Positions 22,501-30,431 are shown, numbered from the stretch's first letter. The stretch: 64,000 nucleotides of DNA from Nymphaea colorata (GCF_008831285.2 NC_045149.1:12404629-12468628), one strand, 5' to 3'. A program made the numbers and translations. Notes: generated from the sequence alone by a model not told the origin.

Positions 22501-22705
22501 ATGTGTGACACAGTACATTGTATTTCCCTTGAACAGGCGTTTCATTTTCTAGTTGTTAACCAACTATTATTATTACTGCTTAAGTTTTGGTATGTTGGTA
22601 TGTTGCTATGTTGGTTTATTCCTTAAAGATTATTTCAGGAAGGCCTTGAGGAGAAATGTTGATACTTTGGATTCCACAATCTCCAAGATCTTGGATCTGC
22701 CCTGA
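305..22705 (+). CDS. BORCS6/lyspersin-like small helical protein, five exons
   Basis: The exons I read are 305-481, 739-805, 20580-20628, 21646-21690 and 22639-22705. All introns are GT-AG and the phases fit, giving 134 residues and a TGA stop. Exon 1 has a glycine run at about residues 15-22 and a second in-frame ATG at 386 (codon 28), so a 107-residue form is possible. From residue 28 the protein looks like continuous amphipathic helix. The later exons carry the pattern seen in the C-terminal helix domain of BLOC-1-related complex subunit 6: an aspartate-alanine-alanine stretch, then L-x-E-E-M-K, then ALRRNVDTLD near the end. In animals that family is part of BORC, which positions lysosomes; its role in plants is inference. 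Intron 2 is 19.8 kb and full of mobile elements. The exon model is strong; the family name is tentative. Confidence 0.72.
1762..1907 (-). pseudogene. Pararetroviral RNase H scrap with internal deletion
   Basis: This stretch matches the RNase H region at 3617-3858 on the same strand, but lacks roughly 90 bases from the middle. It abuts the 3' end of the left viral copy at 1908-1915. It is a third, badly rearranged piece of the same virus. The match starts near 1762; the 120 bases further left are unassigned. Confidence 0.75.
1908..1915 (-). promoter_or_regulatory. Remnant of viral tRNA-Met primer-binding site
   Basis: On the minus strand the viral leader ends in TGGTATCA, eight bases matching the start of the tRNA-iMet complement TGGTATCAGAGC used by Caulimoviridae for minus-strand priming. 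The match breaks off where the RNase H scrap begins. The right copy diverges three to four bases earlier. The site is short, so chance cannot be excluded. Confidence 0.5.
2129..2135 (-). promoter_or_regulatory. TATA box of left viral copy
   Basis: TATATAA on the minus strand, equivalent to 13263-13269 of the right copy, lies downstream of the 75-bp repeats. It points toward exon 2 of the host gene, antisense to it. Confidence 0.6.
2161..2388 (-). repeat. Three 75-bp tandem repeats, left viral promoter region
   Basis: Three near-identical units recur with a 75-base period; landmarks are at 2221, 2296 and 2371. They match the repeats at 13016-13225 in reverse orientation. They lie between the as-1-like pair and the TATA box and are probably enhancer repeats of the viral intergenic region. 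Confidence 0.85.
2398..2414 (-). promoter_or_regulatory. as-1-like TGACG pair, left viral copy
   Basis: Two TGACG motifs separated by seven bases on the minus strand (CGTCA at 2398-2402 and 2410-2414 on the plus strand). This is the layout of the as-1 element of the cauliflower mosaic virus 35S promoter, a binding site for TGA-type bZIP factors. The right copy has the same pair. Confidence 0.55.
2530..2845 (-). pseudogene. Left copy of the viral 3' small ORF, broken
   Basis: This is the counterpart of the 103-residue frame at 12552-12863. It starts with ATG at 2845, but an internal TGA stands where the right copy has CGA, about 35 codons in. The right copy's stop codon is also altered here. 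It is decayed; its function is unknown. Confidence 0.7.
2911..3252 (-). pseudogene. Pararetroviral C-terminal tail frame, left copy
   Basis: The frame is open for 113 residues and corresponds to 12158-12499 on the right, with a handful of substitutions. It lies after RNase H and in another phase, so it is either the tail of the polyprotein after a frame change or a separate overlapping frame. It is rich in Glu, Ile, Leu and Arg, probably helical. I recognise no known domain. Confidence 0.55.
3300..3839 (-). pseudogene. Pararetroviral RNase H, left copy
   Basis: A 179-residue RNase H1-type domain, identical in translation to the same stretch of the right copy. Acidic residues typical of the active site are visible: ETDG near the start, DAE after the SGKFNPPKST segment, RTDCQ, and a late DSLSR. 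The frame ends early at 3300 because the Trp codon of the right copy is TGA here. Upstream it is out of phase with reverse transcriptase through a lesson-sized change at an A-run that the right copy shares. Confidence 0.85.
3857..4654 (-). pseudogene. Pararetroviral reverse transcriptase, left copy
   Basis: The stretch carries the hallmarks of a Caulimoviridae reverse transcriptase: the YSLP-x-I segment, SKFNLKSGFHQV, the WLVMPFGLKNAP block and the catalytic YIDDILVFS motif. One Asp of the right copy (KFDLKSG) reads Asn here, which could damage metal binding. The frame ends at the A-run shared with the right copy. Its 5' part lies beyond the hAT insertion, at 8156-8319. Confidence 0.88.
4660..4667. 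repeat. 8-bp target-site duplication of hAT element, left
   Basis: GCGTTACG here is repeated at 8148-8155. The right viral arm has a single copy (reverse complement at 10743-10750), which is a natural empty site. Confidence 0.95.
5095..7597 (-). CDS. hAT transposase, three exons, conceptually intact
   Basis: I read exons 7597-5776, 5685-5481 and 5377-5095 on the minus strand. The introns are GT-AG and phase-consistent, giving 769 residues. Residues 5-45 form a BED zinc finger (C21, C24, then the HH pair near 37). An acidic patch lies near 93-110. The RNase-H-like core shows SDGW (D279), FITDN (D340) and the C364-x2-H367 pair typical of plant DUF659/hAT transposases. Exon 2 holds the hAT C-terminal dimerisation domain with the conserved SGYERNWS segment, and exon 3 ends in an Asp/Glu-rich tail. 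It would bind the element's ends in the nucleus and catalyse cut-and-paste transposition. No internal stop or frameshift is seen. Whether it is expressed is unknown. Confidence 0.88.
7961..8136. repeat. Five copies of a 14-bp palindrome near the hAT right end
   Basis: GTATCGTACGATAC occurs at 7961-7974, 7990-8003, 8011-8024, 8103-8116 and 8123-8136. The left end (4680-4755) has single GTATCG half-sites instead. These are likely transposase-binding sites, by analogy with subterminal repeats of Ac. Confidence 0.85.
8148..8155. repeat. 8-bp target-site duplication of hAT element, right
   Basis: GCGTTACG, identical to 4660-4667. Confidence 0.95.
8156..8532 (-). pseudogene. Protease end and start of reverse transcriptase region, left copy
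   Basis: This matches 10368-10742 of the right copy in reverse orientation. It includes the same TAA that separates the protease part from the reverse transcriptase part (8347-8349 here, 10549-10551 there). The protease active-site segment itself is absent, since the match stops at 8532. Confidence 0.8.
8528..8557. repeat. Short direct repeat at the junction of the two viral copies
   Basis: CAAATTTAAAGGCG occurs twice within 30 bases exactly where the inverted copies meet. It may be a footprint of the joining event. Confidence 0.7.
8572..10551 (+). pseudogene. Pararetroviral coat protein, zinc fingers and protease
   Basis: One frame runs through this stretch, broken by a TGA at 9127-9129. 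The first part resembles a badnaviral coat protein, with LRLAAKSGRMFISAELSEKY and a PGDLGNKIKQAF segment. Next come the finger CKCYLCGDEGHFAREC (about 9349-9396) and a second Cys-rich finger near 9680-9760. A DTGATT motif near 10180 is the active site of the retroviral-type aspartic protease that would process the polyprotein. The frame ends at a TAA that is also present in the left copy. The start at 8572 is only the first ATG after the truncation, not a true viral start. Confidence 0.85.
10552..11553 (+). pseudogene. Pararetroviral reverse transcriptase, right copy
   Basis: This is in the same frame as the protease part but after its TAA. It shows KFDLKSGFHQV, WLVMPFGLKNAP and YIDDILVFS, the palm motifs of Caulimoviridae reverse transcriptase, with the catalytic Asp pair present. 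The enzyme would copy viral RNA into DNA. The frame closes at 11551 just after a run of A, and RNase H continues in another phase. The first ATG is at 10699. Confidence 0.88.
11554..12290 (+). pseudogene. Pararetroviral RNase H, right copy
   Basis: This is an RNase H1-type domain with ETDG, DAE, RTDCQ and a late DSLSR, the acidic positions that coordinate metal when viral RNA is removed from RNA-DNA hybrids. It is shifted in phase relative to reverse transcriptase. The same shift exists in the left arm, so it predates the duplication. About 60 further residues follow the domain before a TAG at 12288. Confidence 0.86.
12095..12499 (+). pseudogene. Frame overlapping the end of RNase H, unknown role
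   Basis: It is open for 134 residues in a different phase from RNase H and ends at 12499. The second half is largely charged and helical, with LLEELSSIEDEIL and a final basic IRKIRI. The left arm keeps 113 residues of it open. It could be the true polyprotein tail after a frame change, or an overlapping gene. I do not recognise a family. Confidence 0.45.
12552..12863 (+). CDS. Small viral 3' ORF of unknown function
   Basis: A 103-residue frame begins with ATG shortly after the polyprotein region and ends before the as-1-like pair. In genome order this is the position of ORF4 in rice tungro bacilliform virus, but I see no sequence likeness that I can vouch for. The middle is rich in aromatic and basic residues (NRYKNLARLRHPEVTKFWGY) and the second half is helical. 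No zinc finger or transmembrane segment is seen. The left copy has a stop in the same frame. It is probably a relic accessory gene of the virus. Confidence 0.5.
   Translation: MAQARRISEPEFEGPSFMQPVIMFVNRYKNLARLRHPEVTKFWGYAVDKGFSISLQRFEELGRYMNGLEAALCNRIEADLRSLKNLQEIKLLVCTKIATADNY
12983..12999 (+). promoter_or_regulatory. as-1-like TGACG pair, right viral copy
   Basis: TGACGCAAGCAGTGACG has two TGACG motifs seven bases apart, the spacing of as-1 in the 35S promoter. It sits about 265 bases before the TATA box, further upstream than in 35S because the 75-bp repeats lie between. Confidence 0.55.
13016..13225 (+). repeat. Three 75-bp tandem repeats, right viral promoter region
   Basis: Units start at 13016, 13091 and 13166; the last is shorter. 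Each contains the segment GTCGAGAAGCGTC and a CCACGCGTTC block. Since 75 is a multiple of three, all frames stay open through them, which produces spurious ORFs. Confidence 0.9.
13263..13269 (+). promoter_or_regulatory. TATA box of right viral copy
   Basis: TATATAA follows the tandem repeats. The viral leader would begin about 30 bases later. It reads in the same direction as the host gene. Confidence 0.65.
13483..14440 (+). other. Intron 2 stretch between virus and copia element
   Basis: AT-rich intron. Near 13553-13583 and 13962-13990 there are loosely inverted segments sharing ACC-GGTCAA and GACTTGGC words, possibly the ends of an old MITE. No gene is seen. Confidence 0.4.
14441..14890 (-). 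repeat. copia-1 3' LTR
   Basis: 450 bp. It contains a GA microsatellite and several near-repeats of a GGAGACT-type word. A TATAAATA box lies on the minus strand near 14582-14592. Confidence 0.95.
14885..19201 (-). CDS. copia-1 gag-pol polyprotein, intact
   Basis: From the likely start (ATG at 19201, beginning MENLSHSG) the frame is about 1438 residues. It also stays open upstream to 19570, inside the 5' LTR. Domains in order: a UBN2-type gag; the knuckle CFQCNKKGHMKAQC near 18350-18390; aspartic protease with DSGA near 18185; the pre-integrase LWHSRLGH block near 17700; an integrase core with DVWG, DGGGEYS and the E of VERKHRH; reverse transcriptase with YVDDIVITG near 15850; and RNase H with SSTEAEY and DNQSAIN. 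Integrase before reverse transcriptase is the copia order. The stop codon TAA overlaps the first bases of the 3' LTR. Lineage within copia is not resolved. Confidence 0.95.
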   Translation of the reverse strand: MENLSHSGMSSSFLPHLITEKLNHENYLIWKRQIMPFIRSQGLFGHLDGSTKAPPISVLQEIKNEAGEVIAVHEDNNPEHAMWMRRDQSLVAYILSTLSQQVLLSVSDDCTAEELWETLADTFSQISEARIMYLKKEFQNLSKGSTSIMDYLGRIKAVADQLAASGNNISDKEKVQQTLNGLGHDYHAFITALEVLPVLPSFNELQGKLLQHEMNMKRVIERTDQGNSQNVLAMNVKFGKSHGNSNHGGRGILPTPHNQGMSPLDTSRKIPICFQCNKKGHMKAQCWFNPQNKNKGVRHDYKQGGQSSKSTAEDMQQLLMAAFSKMTIKQNEQGEWFLDSGAATHVTGNAGKLTNLSPHYGRSYIITGDGKSHPITHIGNAHIPLSSSSLSLSNVVLAPNIKKNIISISKLIDDTSSSVEFTPSSVYVKDLQTKKMFARGERQGNMYVLKECLPKDSSTFDIGLKTFSLSHNASSVPSSCHFQSKVRGPNQFLESDLWHSRLGHCGRHFIEKLVTDSLIPRSSLPLTSSVKKCSSCGLCKSHVLPFHNINQRASKPFETIFSDVWGPAPIDSMSGSRYYVLFIDSYSRFTWIYFMKHKSEVPHIFRNFYAMIQTKFSSNVVHFQCDGGGEYSSLDFIEFLREKGITRQISCPYTPQQNGVVERKHRHIVESAMSMMHDTNVPISLWTEAFHTAVYIINCLPMTLLMSKSPYFTLLGKQPDYKNLKVFCCVCYVHVDAALRNKFQDKAIQCRFVGYADEYKGFRCYDPTTKRIKTSRNVIFDEHSFDNTNEMPMTIESYDPWTSTQLFNADPVIENDVPQSEDSERAIQPSDMAQSENQEDPTQSLSHHENNNEQSNDAHRYSGLIYSRRLRDRDAHSEEDNMPHLRRSQRIRHPIHRWVSYDSLSLDFQLFMAKVGKEEEPTSFDEASKSHHWRKAMKEEMDALHECGTWEIVPRPHEKNVVGSKWVYKIKYKPDGSIERHKARLIAKEFTQQYGEDYDETFSPVIKMGTIRVIISLAVEYGWRLHQMDVKNAFLHGDLREEVYMEQPPGYTKGDSHAWVCKLRKSIYGLKQASRSWFDSFSCKIQECGFRRCPLDHSLFIYRKENIFTLLLIYVDDIVITGNSEKHIEEAKVLMMQNFKMKELGDLRFFLGVEIDRHNNRLTLTQQKYTLDLLKKSGMSDCKPVGTPSVLNQRLSAQDGELYEDPTQYRSIVGAIQYLTFTRPDIIYAVNQVSQFMHAPRDTHMDAVKRILRYLKGTAGDGLVYGKSENITTGHQLMTFTDADWAGDPDQRKSISGFCIFIGRNLVSWSCRKQKAVARSSTEAEYRCMAAGTAEVTWVRHLLEDIGEKIKTSMLMCDNQSAINIAFNLVQHGRTKHIEIDQHFVRQKVEDKEIQPIYVRTNEQVADLFTKGLTKERFWFLKGKLYMVQNHAQLEGGC
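14891..14901 (-). other. copia-1 polypurine tract
   Basis: On the minus strand TTGAGGGAGGG directly precedes the 3' LTR. It is the plus-strand priming site. Confidence 0.85.
19410..19421 (-). other. copia-1 primer-binding site (tRNA-iMet)
   Basis: On the minus strand TGGTATCAGAGC directly follows the 5' LTR. All 12 bases complement the 3' end of initiator tRNA-Met. Confidence 0.95.
19422..19881 (-). repeat. copia-1 5' LTR
   Basis: 460 bp, with a longer GA run than its partner. It carries the promoter of the element. Confidence 0.95.
19882..20579 (+). other. End of intron 2
   Basis: AT-rich intron sequence ending in a pyrimidine-rich tract and AG acceptor at 20578-20579. Nothing else is seen. 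Confidence 0.6.
20848..21001. mobile_element. PIF/Harbinger-type MITE in intron 3
   Basis: 154 bp. The ends are GAGGCTGTTTGGC and GCCAAACGACCTC, inverted with two mismatches. It is flanked by TAA on both sides (20845-20847 and 21002-21004), the 3-bp target preference of PIF/Harbinger elements. It has no coding capacity. Confidence 0.75.
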
Positions 22706-24917
22706 CCTGCATGCATACAAAGACAACTTCTAGTTGAATGCCGTTGGCAATTATGTAATTAGCCCAATAGAGCTATAATTTGCATTACGTGCTTCTTTTT
22801 CTGAATCAATTATTAAGGGTGGCTGGCTGTTCATTTTCTGATGGAGAAAATTTGTCAAGTTATTTGCTATTTCCAAGTCCTACAAATAAAGAAGTAAATT
22901 CTTCTCTCGGTTAGATGCCTGAACCTGCAAGAGATGTCTTGGAGAGCCAGCTGCCATCTCTATGCAGCTCCTCCTTTGCTGGTTGATTCATAGAAAAATT
23001 CATTCAATCAAAACTCACACAAGAAAACATGCCCTTACAATCTGGTCAGGCAGGCAGGCACATAGAAGGCCTGTGGTCTGTTTGATTCTCGTGAGGACCA
23101 ATTACTCTTCTGGACTATAAAAGGTGGGAACGTGACAGTTTAGTTGATGAGTGTTGTATCTCTCTTAGGTTCGGACATAGGTCAGGACCCTAGAGGCCTT
23201 GGTGTCATTTTCGGGTGATGAGCTTTTAACCTCTTGCTCACTAAAAAACATGTCCTTAAACAAGATAGAAGCTAATCAACTTAGTAGCAGTCACAAGTGG
23301 TTATAAATTACAGTGGTTCTTGAAGAATGCAGCCAAAGTGCTGCACTTTAAAAATGCTGCCAAATATAGGTGTCAAAACCAATTAGTTCTTTGGTGCATT
23401 GAATTTCTTTTTGTTCAGTTGGCATCACAAGAACAAAATACGTAAAGCATAAATATTCAATCCATAATAGCTATTATGAATCCAAAAATTAAAAGAATAC
23501 ACATTAAGAATGAAAAAGTTCAAACTTTGAAGCTTCCATTGCTCTAGCAAAGTTTTGTTGCATGTGCCATAGCCACAATGACATTAAGTACCCCGTTAAA
23601 TGAAAGCCAAACTCAAAATCAAAATCACATATATAGACGCTGCATCCAATATGATGCATGTTGAACCTTGCACGTTTATTTAAATTCTATTCAATTAGTA
23701 TTACTTATCGCATAGATGTATTACGAGTATCAAACTATAGTTCCATCTAGCATCAACTGCGGTATCATTCATGACGTTGCTAGTACTGTCAGCTTTCTCA
23801 ATGCATTTTTTTAAACAATAGTATAACCTAGTTCTGAGTTTACTGAGGCCCTCCCGTCTGATACTAGCTCGTGTGCATGCAGCTGTTCAACTACCCACAA
23901 ACGTAGATTATGCATGGGTGGCAGAGCACAAGGGAGTGACCTTACACTCCTCAATAAATGAAAATGGCCAAAAGCTACCAACTTGATTTCCTCAAGTAAT
24001 TTCTGATCCATCAATTTAGCTCATATTCATGAATGTCTTCATTGAGTATGCCTTCCAAGTGGGTAGGGTTTCTCACCACAAGGCCGAAGCCCCCACCCAA
24101 CCTCTCATCCTTTAGGGTACATGACTTGCTTTCAGTGCCTTGGGGTGCTGCCTCTATCGCGCTTTAATTTGCACGTCAATAGTCTTCCTTTTACAATACA
24201 AAGATTTGACACTCCAAGGAGTAGAAATCAAAATTGGCTGCCTACCAGCTCTTGCTCCAATTGTTGCACCGGCCTTCTCGAGGATTTAGTTGAGTATTTC
24301 TTAACCTTATTTGAGTATCATGGCAAGACATAGTCACAAGTTTTGACTTTTTTCACTTAATCCCATGTTGTTGACAATTCAAGGATTTTGGTCCCTTTGG
24401 ACTAATGAAGTATTTGTGTTCAATAATGAAAATGCAACATTTATACTTGGAGAGCAAAAGCACCTATTTTGTGCTCTTGGACTTTAACCTCAACTAAAAT
24501 ATCTAATCAATTTTCTTGGTGTACATTAAACCACCTTCCTTCTCATTGGGGATGTTTGATTATGTATATATGACCATTAAAGACCAATAATCTAAGTTAT
24601 CATCTCTTCACAAGCATTAACAAAAATAACATCGAATATGGATCAAGTACTGCCACATAAATCATAGAATCACATACACACTATAATTTTGGTCTGGTGA
24701 CATCTATCAAATATGAGTATTATTGTGTAGCAGCCATACAATGAGATCCTTTAACAAAAAAAACCACAAAAAAAAAAAATCATAAGCTTCTTAATTTTTA
24801 ACTTATGTCAATCTCAGTGGTTGCACTAGCTTTTGTAAGCCAAAGGGGCCTTGGAAATGGCTATGTAATGTAAAACCATGTTAAGCAAATTTTATTGGAT
24901 TGCATCATATTTTCTAT
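22706..24917. other. Intergenic, with 3' UTR of the BORCS6-like gene
   Basis: The first few hundred bases are presumably 3' UTR. The rest is AT-rich and I recognise no gene or repeat in it. Confidence 0.5.
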
Positions 24918-25298
24918 TGTGATTTGATAAAAGAGGTAGATCAAGAAGAAAGTAAAGAATAAAACAGGCAATTTTAACGTGGTTCAGGTTTTACCCCTAC
25001 ATGCGCAGTTATCTATCCCCATCTCTCAATATTTTGATGGGAGGTTCCACTCAAGTATATGGTTCAGGTTACACAAGGTAAGGAAAGTGAATAACTTCTT
25101 TCCCTTGATTTCATCTCCTTACAATTCATCATATCTCATGAGATCTTCAATTTTTTATTCTCCTTATCACAATCGATTACAACTGTGTTTGACTTGAGAG
25201 GATCATAGTTGCCACCTTTAGCCATCACACCATTATTGAGCTGTCTTGGTGAAGATCTTGATCTAGCCTGATTGGATCCAGATTGAGTTTGGATAACA
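24918..25298 (-). repeat. copia-2 3' LTR
   Basis: 381 bp, TG to CA. The first 110 bases match 29474-29600 with many substitutions, so this element is much older than the other two copia copies. Confidence 0.75.
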
Positions 25299-26342
25299 TC
25301 CCCTTCAAATTCAACGTTCCTAAAAGGACATTGAGTTTGGATCTAGCAGCAACAAATGATGACTTGGGCAATGTTTTAGTAAGAGTGTCTATGAGTTGAT
25401 GTGTGGCAGGGACATGTCAGATGAGAAGAAGCTTTTTTGCTACTTTGTCTTAATAAAATGGATGTCAATTTCTATATGTTTGCTTTGATGGTGAAGGACG
25501 ATTGGTAGTCATGCATGTGGCATAGACATTATCATACTAAATAACAAGGGGAAAAGTAACATGAACATGAAGCTCTTTGAGAAGATATTGAATCTACAAA
25601 AGTTTAGCGCCAATATTAGTGATAAATCTATATTCGGCCCTAAAGAAGGAATGAACAATAGTACTTCGTTCCTTAGAGCTCTAGGAGATGAGATTAGGAC
25701 AAGGGAAAACTAAAATATTTCCAGTTGATTTGTGTCATATGACACACTGGCCTAGTCAACATCATAGTAAACATTAAGTTGAAAGTTGGGACCAGATTGG
25801 ATTTGTCGACCAAAGTGAATACTTTCCTTGACATGCAGAAAGAATTTGCTTAACTGTGCACCAATGATCAATGGTGCGTTTTGCATAAATAGACTTTATT
25901 TACTACAAACAAGAGATGTGGCCTTGTGATGGTTAAATATAGATTTTGGATCTTGAAATGGAACTCGAGATTTAGTAAGAGAAAGTGAGGTCGATAGAGG
26001 AATTGAGATGGGTTTGCATCTAAGCATTCCTACTCAATGGAGAATACCATCTGCATATTTGTGTCGCAATAATAGCATGTCGCGGGCTATTTGATGGCTT
26101 GAATACCAAGAAAATATTGTAGATGGCCTAAATCTTGGGAAGAAAAATTCTTGACTAAGAGAGTGAATAAGTTTATCAATATGCTACTTTGAGTTTTTTG
26201 TCACCAAAATATCATCAACATAAACAATGACATATAACAAAATTATTCATTGCGAGACAACAAATAGCAACATATTAGTGAATCCAACAAATTGCTTATA
26301 GAAAAATGTGTCACTTAACTGACGAAACCAGACACATTTTGC

Positions 26343-26777
26343 CTATTTGAGCCCATATAAGGTTTTATTCGGGTGATAGATGTGATTTGGTCTCTCTGTA
26401 TCAAGAAAAACTAGAGGTTGGGTCATACAAACTTGTTTGATTAAATCTCCAAGTAGAAAAGCATTGTTCACATTAAGTTGTCTGATGATCCAACAATGAG
26501 AAACAACAATAAAAGTTATCATGAGCATAATAGTGGGTTTGGCTATTGAATTAAATATGTCAAAGTAGTCAACACCTTCAACTTGATTGTAGCCTTTTCT
26601 AATAAGCTGAGCTTTGTAACATTCAACAATTCCATTGCTCTTAACTTTGAAAACCCATTTGCAGTTAATAACATGGTTTGCTACATTAGCAAGGACAAGA
26701 GTCCAAGTTTTATTGTAGTGAAGAACCGCATACATCTTGATGCATAGGTTGAATCCAATGTCAATGCCGAGCAGCAT
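26343..26777 (-). pseudogene. copia-2 reverse transcriptase remnant
   Basis: 144 residues are readable. They include a WVFKVKSNG segment, KGYNQVEGVDY, and the QLNVNNAFLLGDL block that normally reads QLDVKNAFLHGDL. One catalytic Asp is therefore Asn. The stretch ends in LYGLK. It is a dead fragment. Confidence 0.85.
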
Positions 26778-26803
26778 GCCAGTGAAGTCTTAGGTTCAAA
26801 GAT

Positions 26804-27223
26804 TTATTGGTTTTGGGCAACAAGAACAAGAGGAAAGGGGTACTTGTTTGACAAGTAAACTTTGGCACTTCCAGTCCCATCTTGGAACCTCATGTCCATA
26901 TGGTGGGTTCGTAACGAGGGTAGAGCATGAGGATAATGAGGGTTAGGGGGAGTAAGATTTAAGGCATTGTCACTAGTAGCCGCATCAAGTGAAAAGCTTG
27001 ATTGGGTGTCAGTTTGAATGGGTAAGGGAGGTTGTGGTGTAGACGATGGGAGACCAGGATTAGAAGGAACAAAGGGAAGTTCGGCAGAAGTGGGCAGCAT
27101 ACCTAGTGATTTGTTATTTTTTGGTGGGAAACTTGACTCATCAAACACCACGTGTCGAGAAATGACAAACTTGTTATTTTTTGGGTTCAAGCATTTACAG
27201 CCTTTACGCCAGGGGCGAGGCAA
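26804..27223 (-). pseudogene. copia-2 region between integrase and reverse transcriptase
   Basis: The segment CKCLNPKNNKFVISRHVVFDES is typical of the chromo-like end of copia integrase. A Pro/Ser-rich linker follows. Confidence 0.7.
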
Positions 27224-27713
27224 GTGAAAATTTGTTCATATATTTAATACTTATGAAAACAATTTTCTGCCTCCACCCCTACTTTATGCATGATATAGAG
27301 CTTATGACTCCTATATAGTTGAAGGTTGTGATATGTGGTGCAGCCAAAGACCTGAAACATATTATAGTTGGATGTCATTTGAATAGAATCTCATATGACT
27401 ATGACTACAGAGCATTTGGTGGAAGGCGATTGAGCAAATGAACATATGTGGAGAAGGCATGATGCCCAGAATGTCGATGGTAGATTTGCCTATTTTAAGA
27501 GAGCTAGACCAACCTCAACTATGTTGTGATGTCAGTCACTAAGCTTTTCATGCTACTGACATGAAATCCATCGCTCAACGCCCTATTCCTGAAACATGTC
27601 CTTAAAAGTATCATATTCACCTTCACAATCGCTTTGAAAATTCTTAATTTTTCAAAACAAATTTTCAACTTGAGTTTTGAAAATTTTAAATGGTCGAGCA
27701 ACATCGGATGTGT

Positions 27714-27944
27714 TTACAAGCAAATAGACCCACATATAATTGGGTAAGCATCCTGAGTGTAATAATGATAATTATCAAGACTTGTCACATGCACAAGCCC
27801 CCAAACATCAAAATGAATAATCTCGAAAAGTTCATGAGTAGAATTTATGGAACTTGAAAAAGGCAAATCATGGCACGTTGCAAGATTCACACACCATGTT
27901 TTTATTCCCATTATTGCTAGAAAGAGGAAGTTGAAATTGGTCAA
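27714..27944 (-). pseudogene. copia-2 integrase remnant
   Basis: It keeps a CVNLATCHDLPFSSS zinc-binding segment and HFDVWG, the first acidic motif of the integrase core. Stops lie on both sides. Confidence 0.75.
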
Positions 27945-29473
27945 TAATTTTCTGAACTATGCTAAGAGCTAGGTGCCTGAACCTCTGGTGCCACCAGTCC
28001 ATATAGTTTGTTCAACTATCTAACCAACTTTATTTGTATCTCCAAAGTGCATAGGTTTGATCAAGTGCAAATGATATATACCATTTTTAGTTTGGTAAGA
28101 GCCAATTGCTTGCCCGTTTGTCAATCCTTTATAATACATACATCTGAATGAAATTCAAAACAAACATTATTATCACAGCAAAATGATGCACTGGGAGTAA
28201 GTTATGCATAATCTTTGCAACATGCAATACTTTTGAAATATTAACATTTGAATCAGATATTTGAAGTCAAGAGACACCAATAATTTTTATTTGTAAGCCT
28301 AATCGATTCCTATCTTGCTTCGAGTTTGAGACATTGGCATGAAGAGGCTATGATTGCTGGTTCCGGTTCCTTTTAGTGATCTAGAAACAATTTTTGGCCG
28401 CATGTCCAAAGTTTATCACAATACTAACAAACTACCTGGTAATCCATTCTCATCCATGAAACCCGAAGCTGGTTATAGGTACCCCTTGGTGCACAAAAAT
28501 ATGTGCATTAGAATGCCCCTATCAATAAGAAGGAGAATCTTTTTTGTAAGGACAAAAAAGTATTAAAAATGAAAAGACAAAAAAAGACATTTAAAAAAAA
28601 AAACCCAAAATACTCTAACTTCCACTTCTTTTTTTAGTGCATATTTGTTGTGTGCATAGGGTGGTGTGCTCTTAGAAGTCAGAACCCTACCATGTCCACC
28701 ACATCCACGATATTTGTTGTTATTATCTATTGAATAAGAGAAAATGAGCAGCAGATGGGAGACTCACGATTTTTTTTTCTTGATCTTTTAATTGTGCCTC
28801 TTAGATTAGTATCAGCTCGTGCAGCTCGGCAAGGGAAATTTTTTCAGTTCTGTTGCAATAGATGTTTTGAACTATCCGCATTCAGATGGAAGTCCCCTGA
28901 GAATATGCATAACCATGTTGTATTAATCAACTGGCTTTGATGCCATGCAAGCCAATGCATGCAAGCTTTTTGAAAATAATCAGTCAGAGATAAAGTCTTC
29001 TTTTCGTAGTTGTAGGATCTTTGTCAAGAATGAGCAGCATGTATAATTCTCATTGTGGTTCACACTTCTAATGATGTCTTCCAGCCTACTATCTGAGCAT
29101 GTATAGGCTTTGTTGATCTTTCAGAACCCAAGGAATATATTCAGGATTTATTTTTGTGCTTATTTGTTTCCATCAGTCAAATGCTTCCTCGAACAAGGTT
29201 TAGATCTATCAATAAAACCGTATAAGTCATGCAACATGAGAAGCAGCACAAACTGAGATTCCCAAAGTAAATAGTTTTCAGACATGATCTTAACATTAAG
29301 GAAGTATTAGCAGGGGATTGTAGAAGAGGACTTAGCTGGCTAGAGGCTCTGATTGTGGGGTTCGACATGTTTGAGTTGTTGCCAACCACAACGATCAGCA
29401 CACACAGGAAGAAAGATGACAACCAAAAGAACTCGGCCTCACAAGATCTAATTTGCTAGGTCTGATACCAAAT

Positions 29474-29602
29474 TGTTATTTTATAAAGGAGGTAGATCAA
29501 GAAAAAAGAAACGAACAAAATAGGCAATTTTAATGTAGTTTAGGTTTCACCCCTACATCCGTGATCATCTCGCTCCATCGCTCAAGATTTCAATGGGAGG
29601 TA
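29474..29602 (-). repeat. copia-2 5' LTR, truncated
   Basis: It aligns with the first part of 24918-25298 and then loses similarity near 29602. The rest of the LTR is deleted or replaced. Confidence 0.7.
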
Positions 29603-30431
29603 AAAGGTGTTTATTTTGGAAGTATTTTTCTAAAACCATTTCTATACCTATTAAGGCATGCATTGTAGCCATAAATTTTTACAACCGCCTTACTCTACCA
29701 CCATCAGTTAGAGTGTCGCACTACTACTATTTGTAGTCCAGAGGATAGTAGCGGCGACAAGAACTTAACTAACAACCTGGTTTTGACCGGCCCACCAGTT
29801 CGACCAGCTAAGCTATGCTCCATAGGGCAAAATCACTCGTTCAATTGGACGATCCCAAGTTGTTCTGCTCTTGCCATTAGAGGTACCCAAACGGAAACAA
29901 AAGGCTGGCCATTGTAAGTCAATGGGTAAGACTCAGAAGATCAAGACGAAGAAGCCAACCTGTTATAAGGATCTGATATTGTTGACGTTCTTTTATGTAT
30001 TTGGTCTCTTACAATAGTCAGCCTAGATGAATGGGATCGAACATCTCTATTTTTAATGTGGAAGCTAAATCGATTATCTTTATATTCCCCCACATTTGCC
30101 TCTGATGTATGCTGATTTTTATGAATTTATGAAGCTTCATTAAATTATGTTACTTGTGACTTCATCTTTTGCTTGTGATTTTGTTCAAATTCTCTTTTAT
30201 TCTGCCCCTCGTTGGTGATACATCTCTAATGAAACTCGATCAAGACATAGGCTAAGTCACATGGGTACTTCAGTATGCTTCTTTTATCCATGCCACGCCA
30301 AAGTGGGTATTTGGACACACTTGATACTTTTCAAATCAAAACTGATTTAAACTACTTAATGTACTTGAATAATTAGTTTATTTCTAACTCACTTTTTCAT
30401 TGTGTTTTTTAGAGTAGTTTAGATTTTGATG

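Larger units (their letters stand above)
24918..29602 (-). mobile_element. Decayed Ty1/copia retrotransposon (copia-2)
   Basis: The 3' LTR is at 24918-25298. A truncated 5' LTR begins at 29474, alignable for about 130 bases. A degenerate primer site (GGTCTGATACCA at 29459-29470, minus sense) and a purine tract AAGGGGA just before the 3' LTR fix the orientation. Integrase and reverse transcriptase remnants lie between. The coding region is full of stops and frameshifts. Confidence 0.85.
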
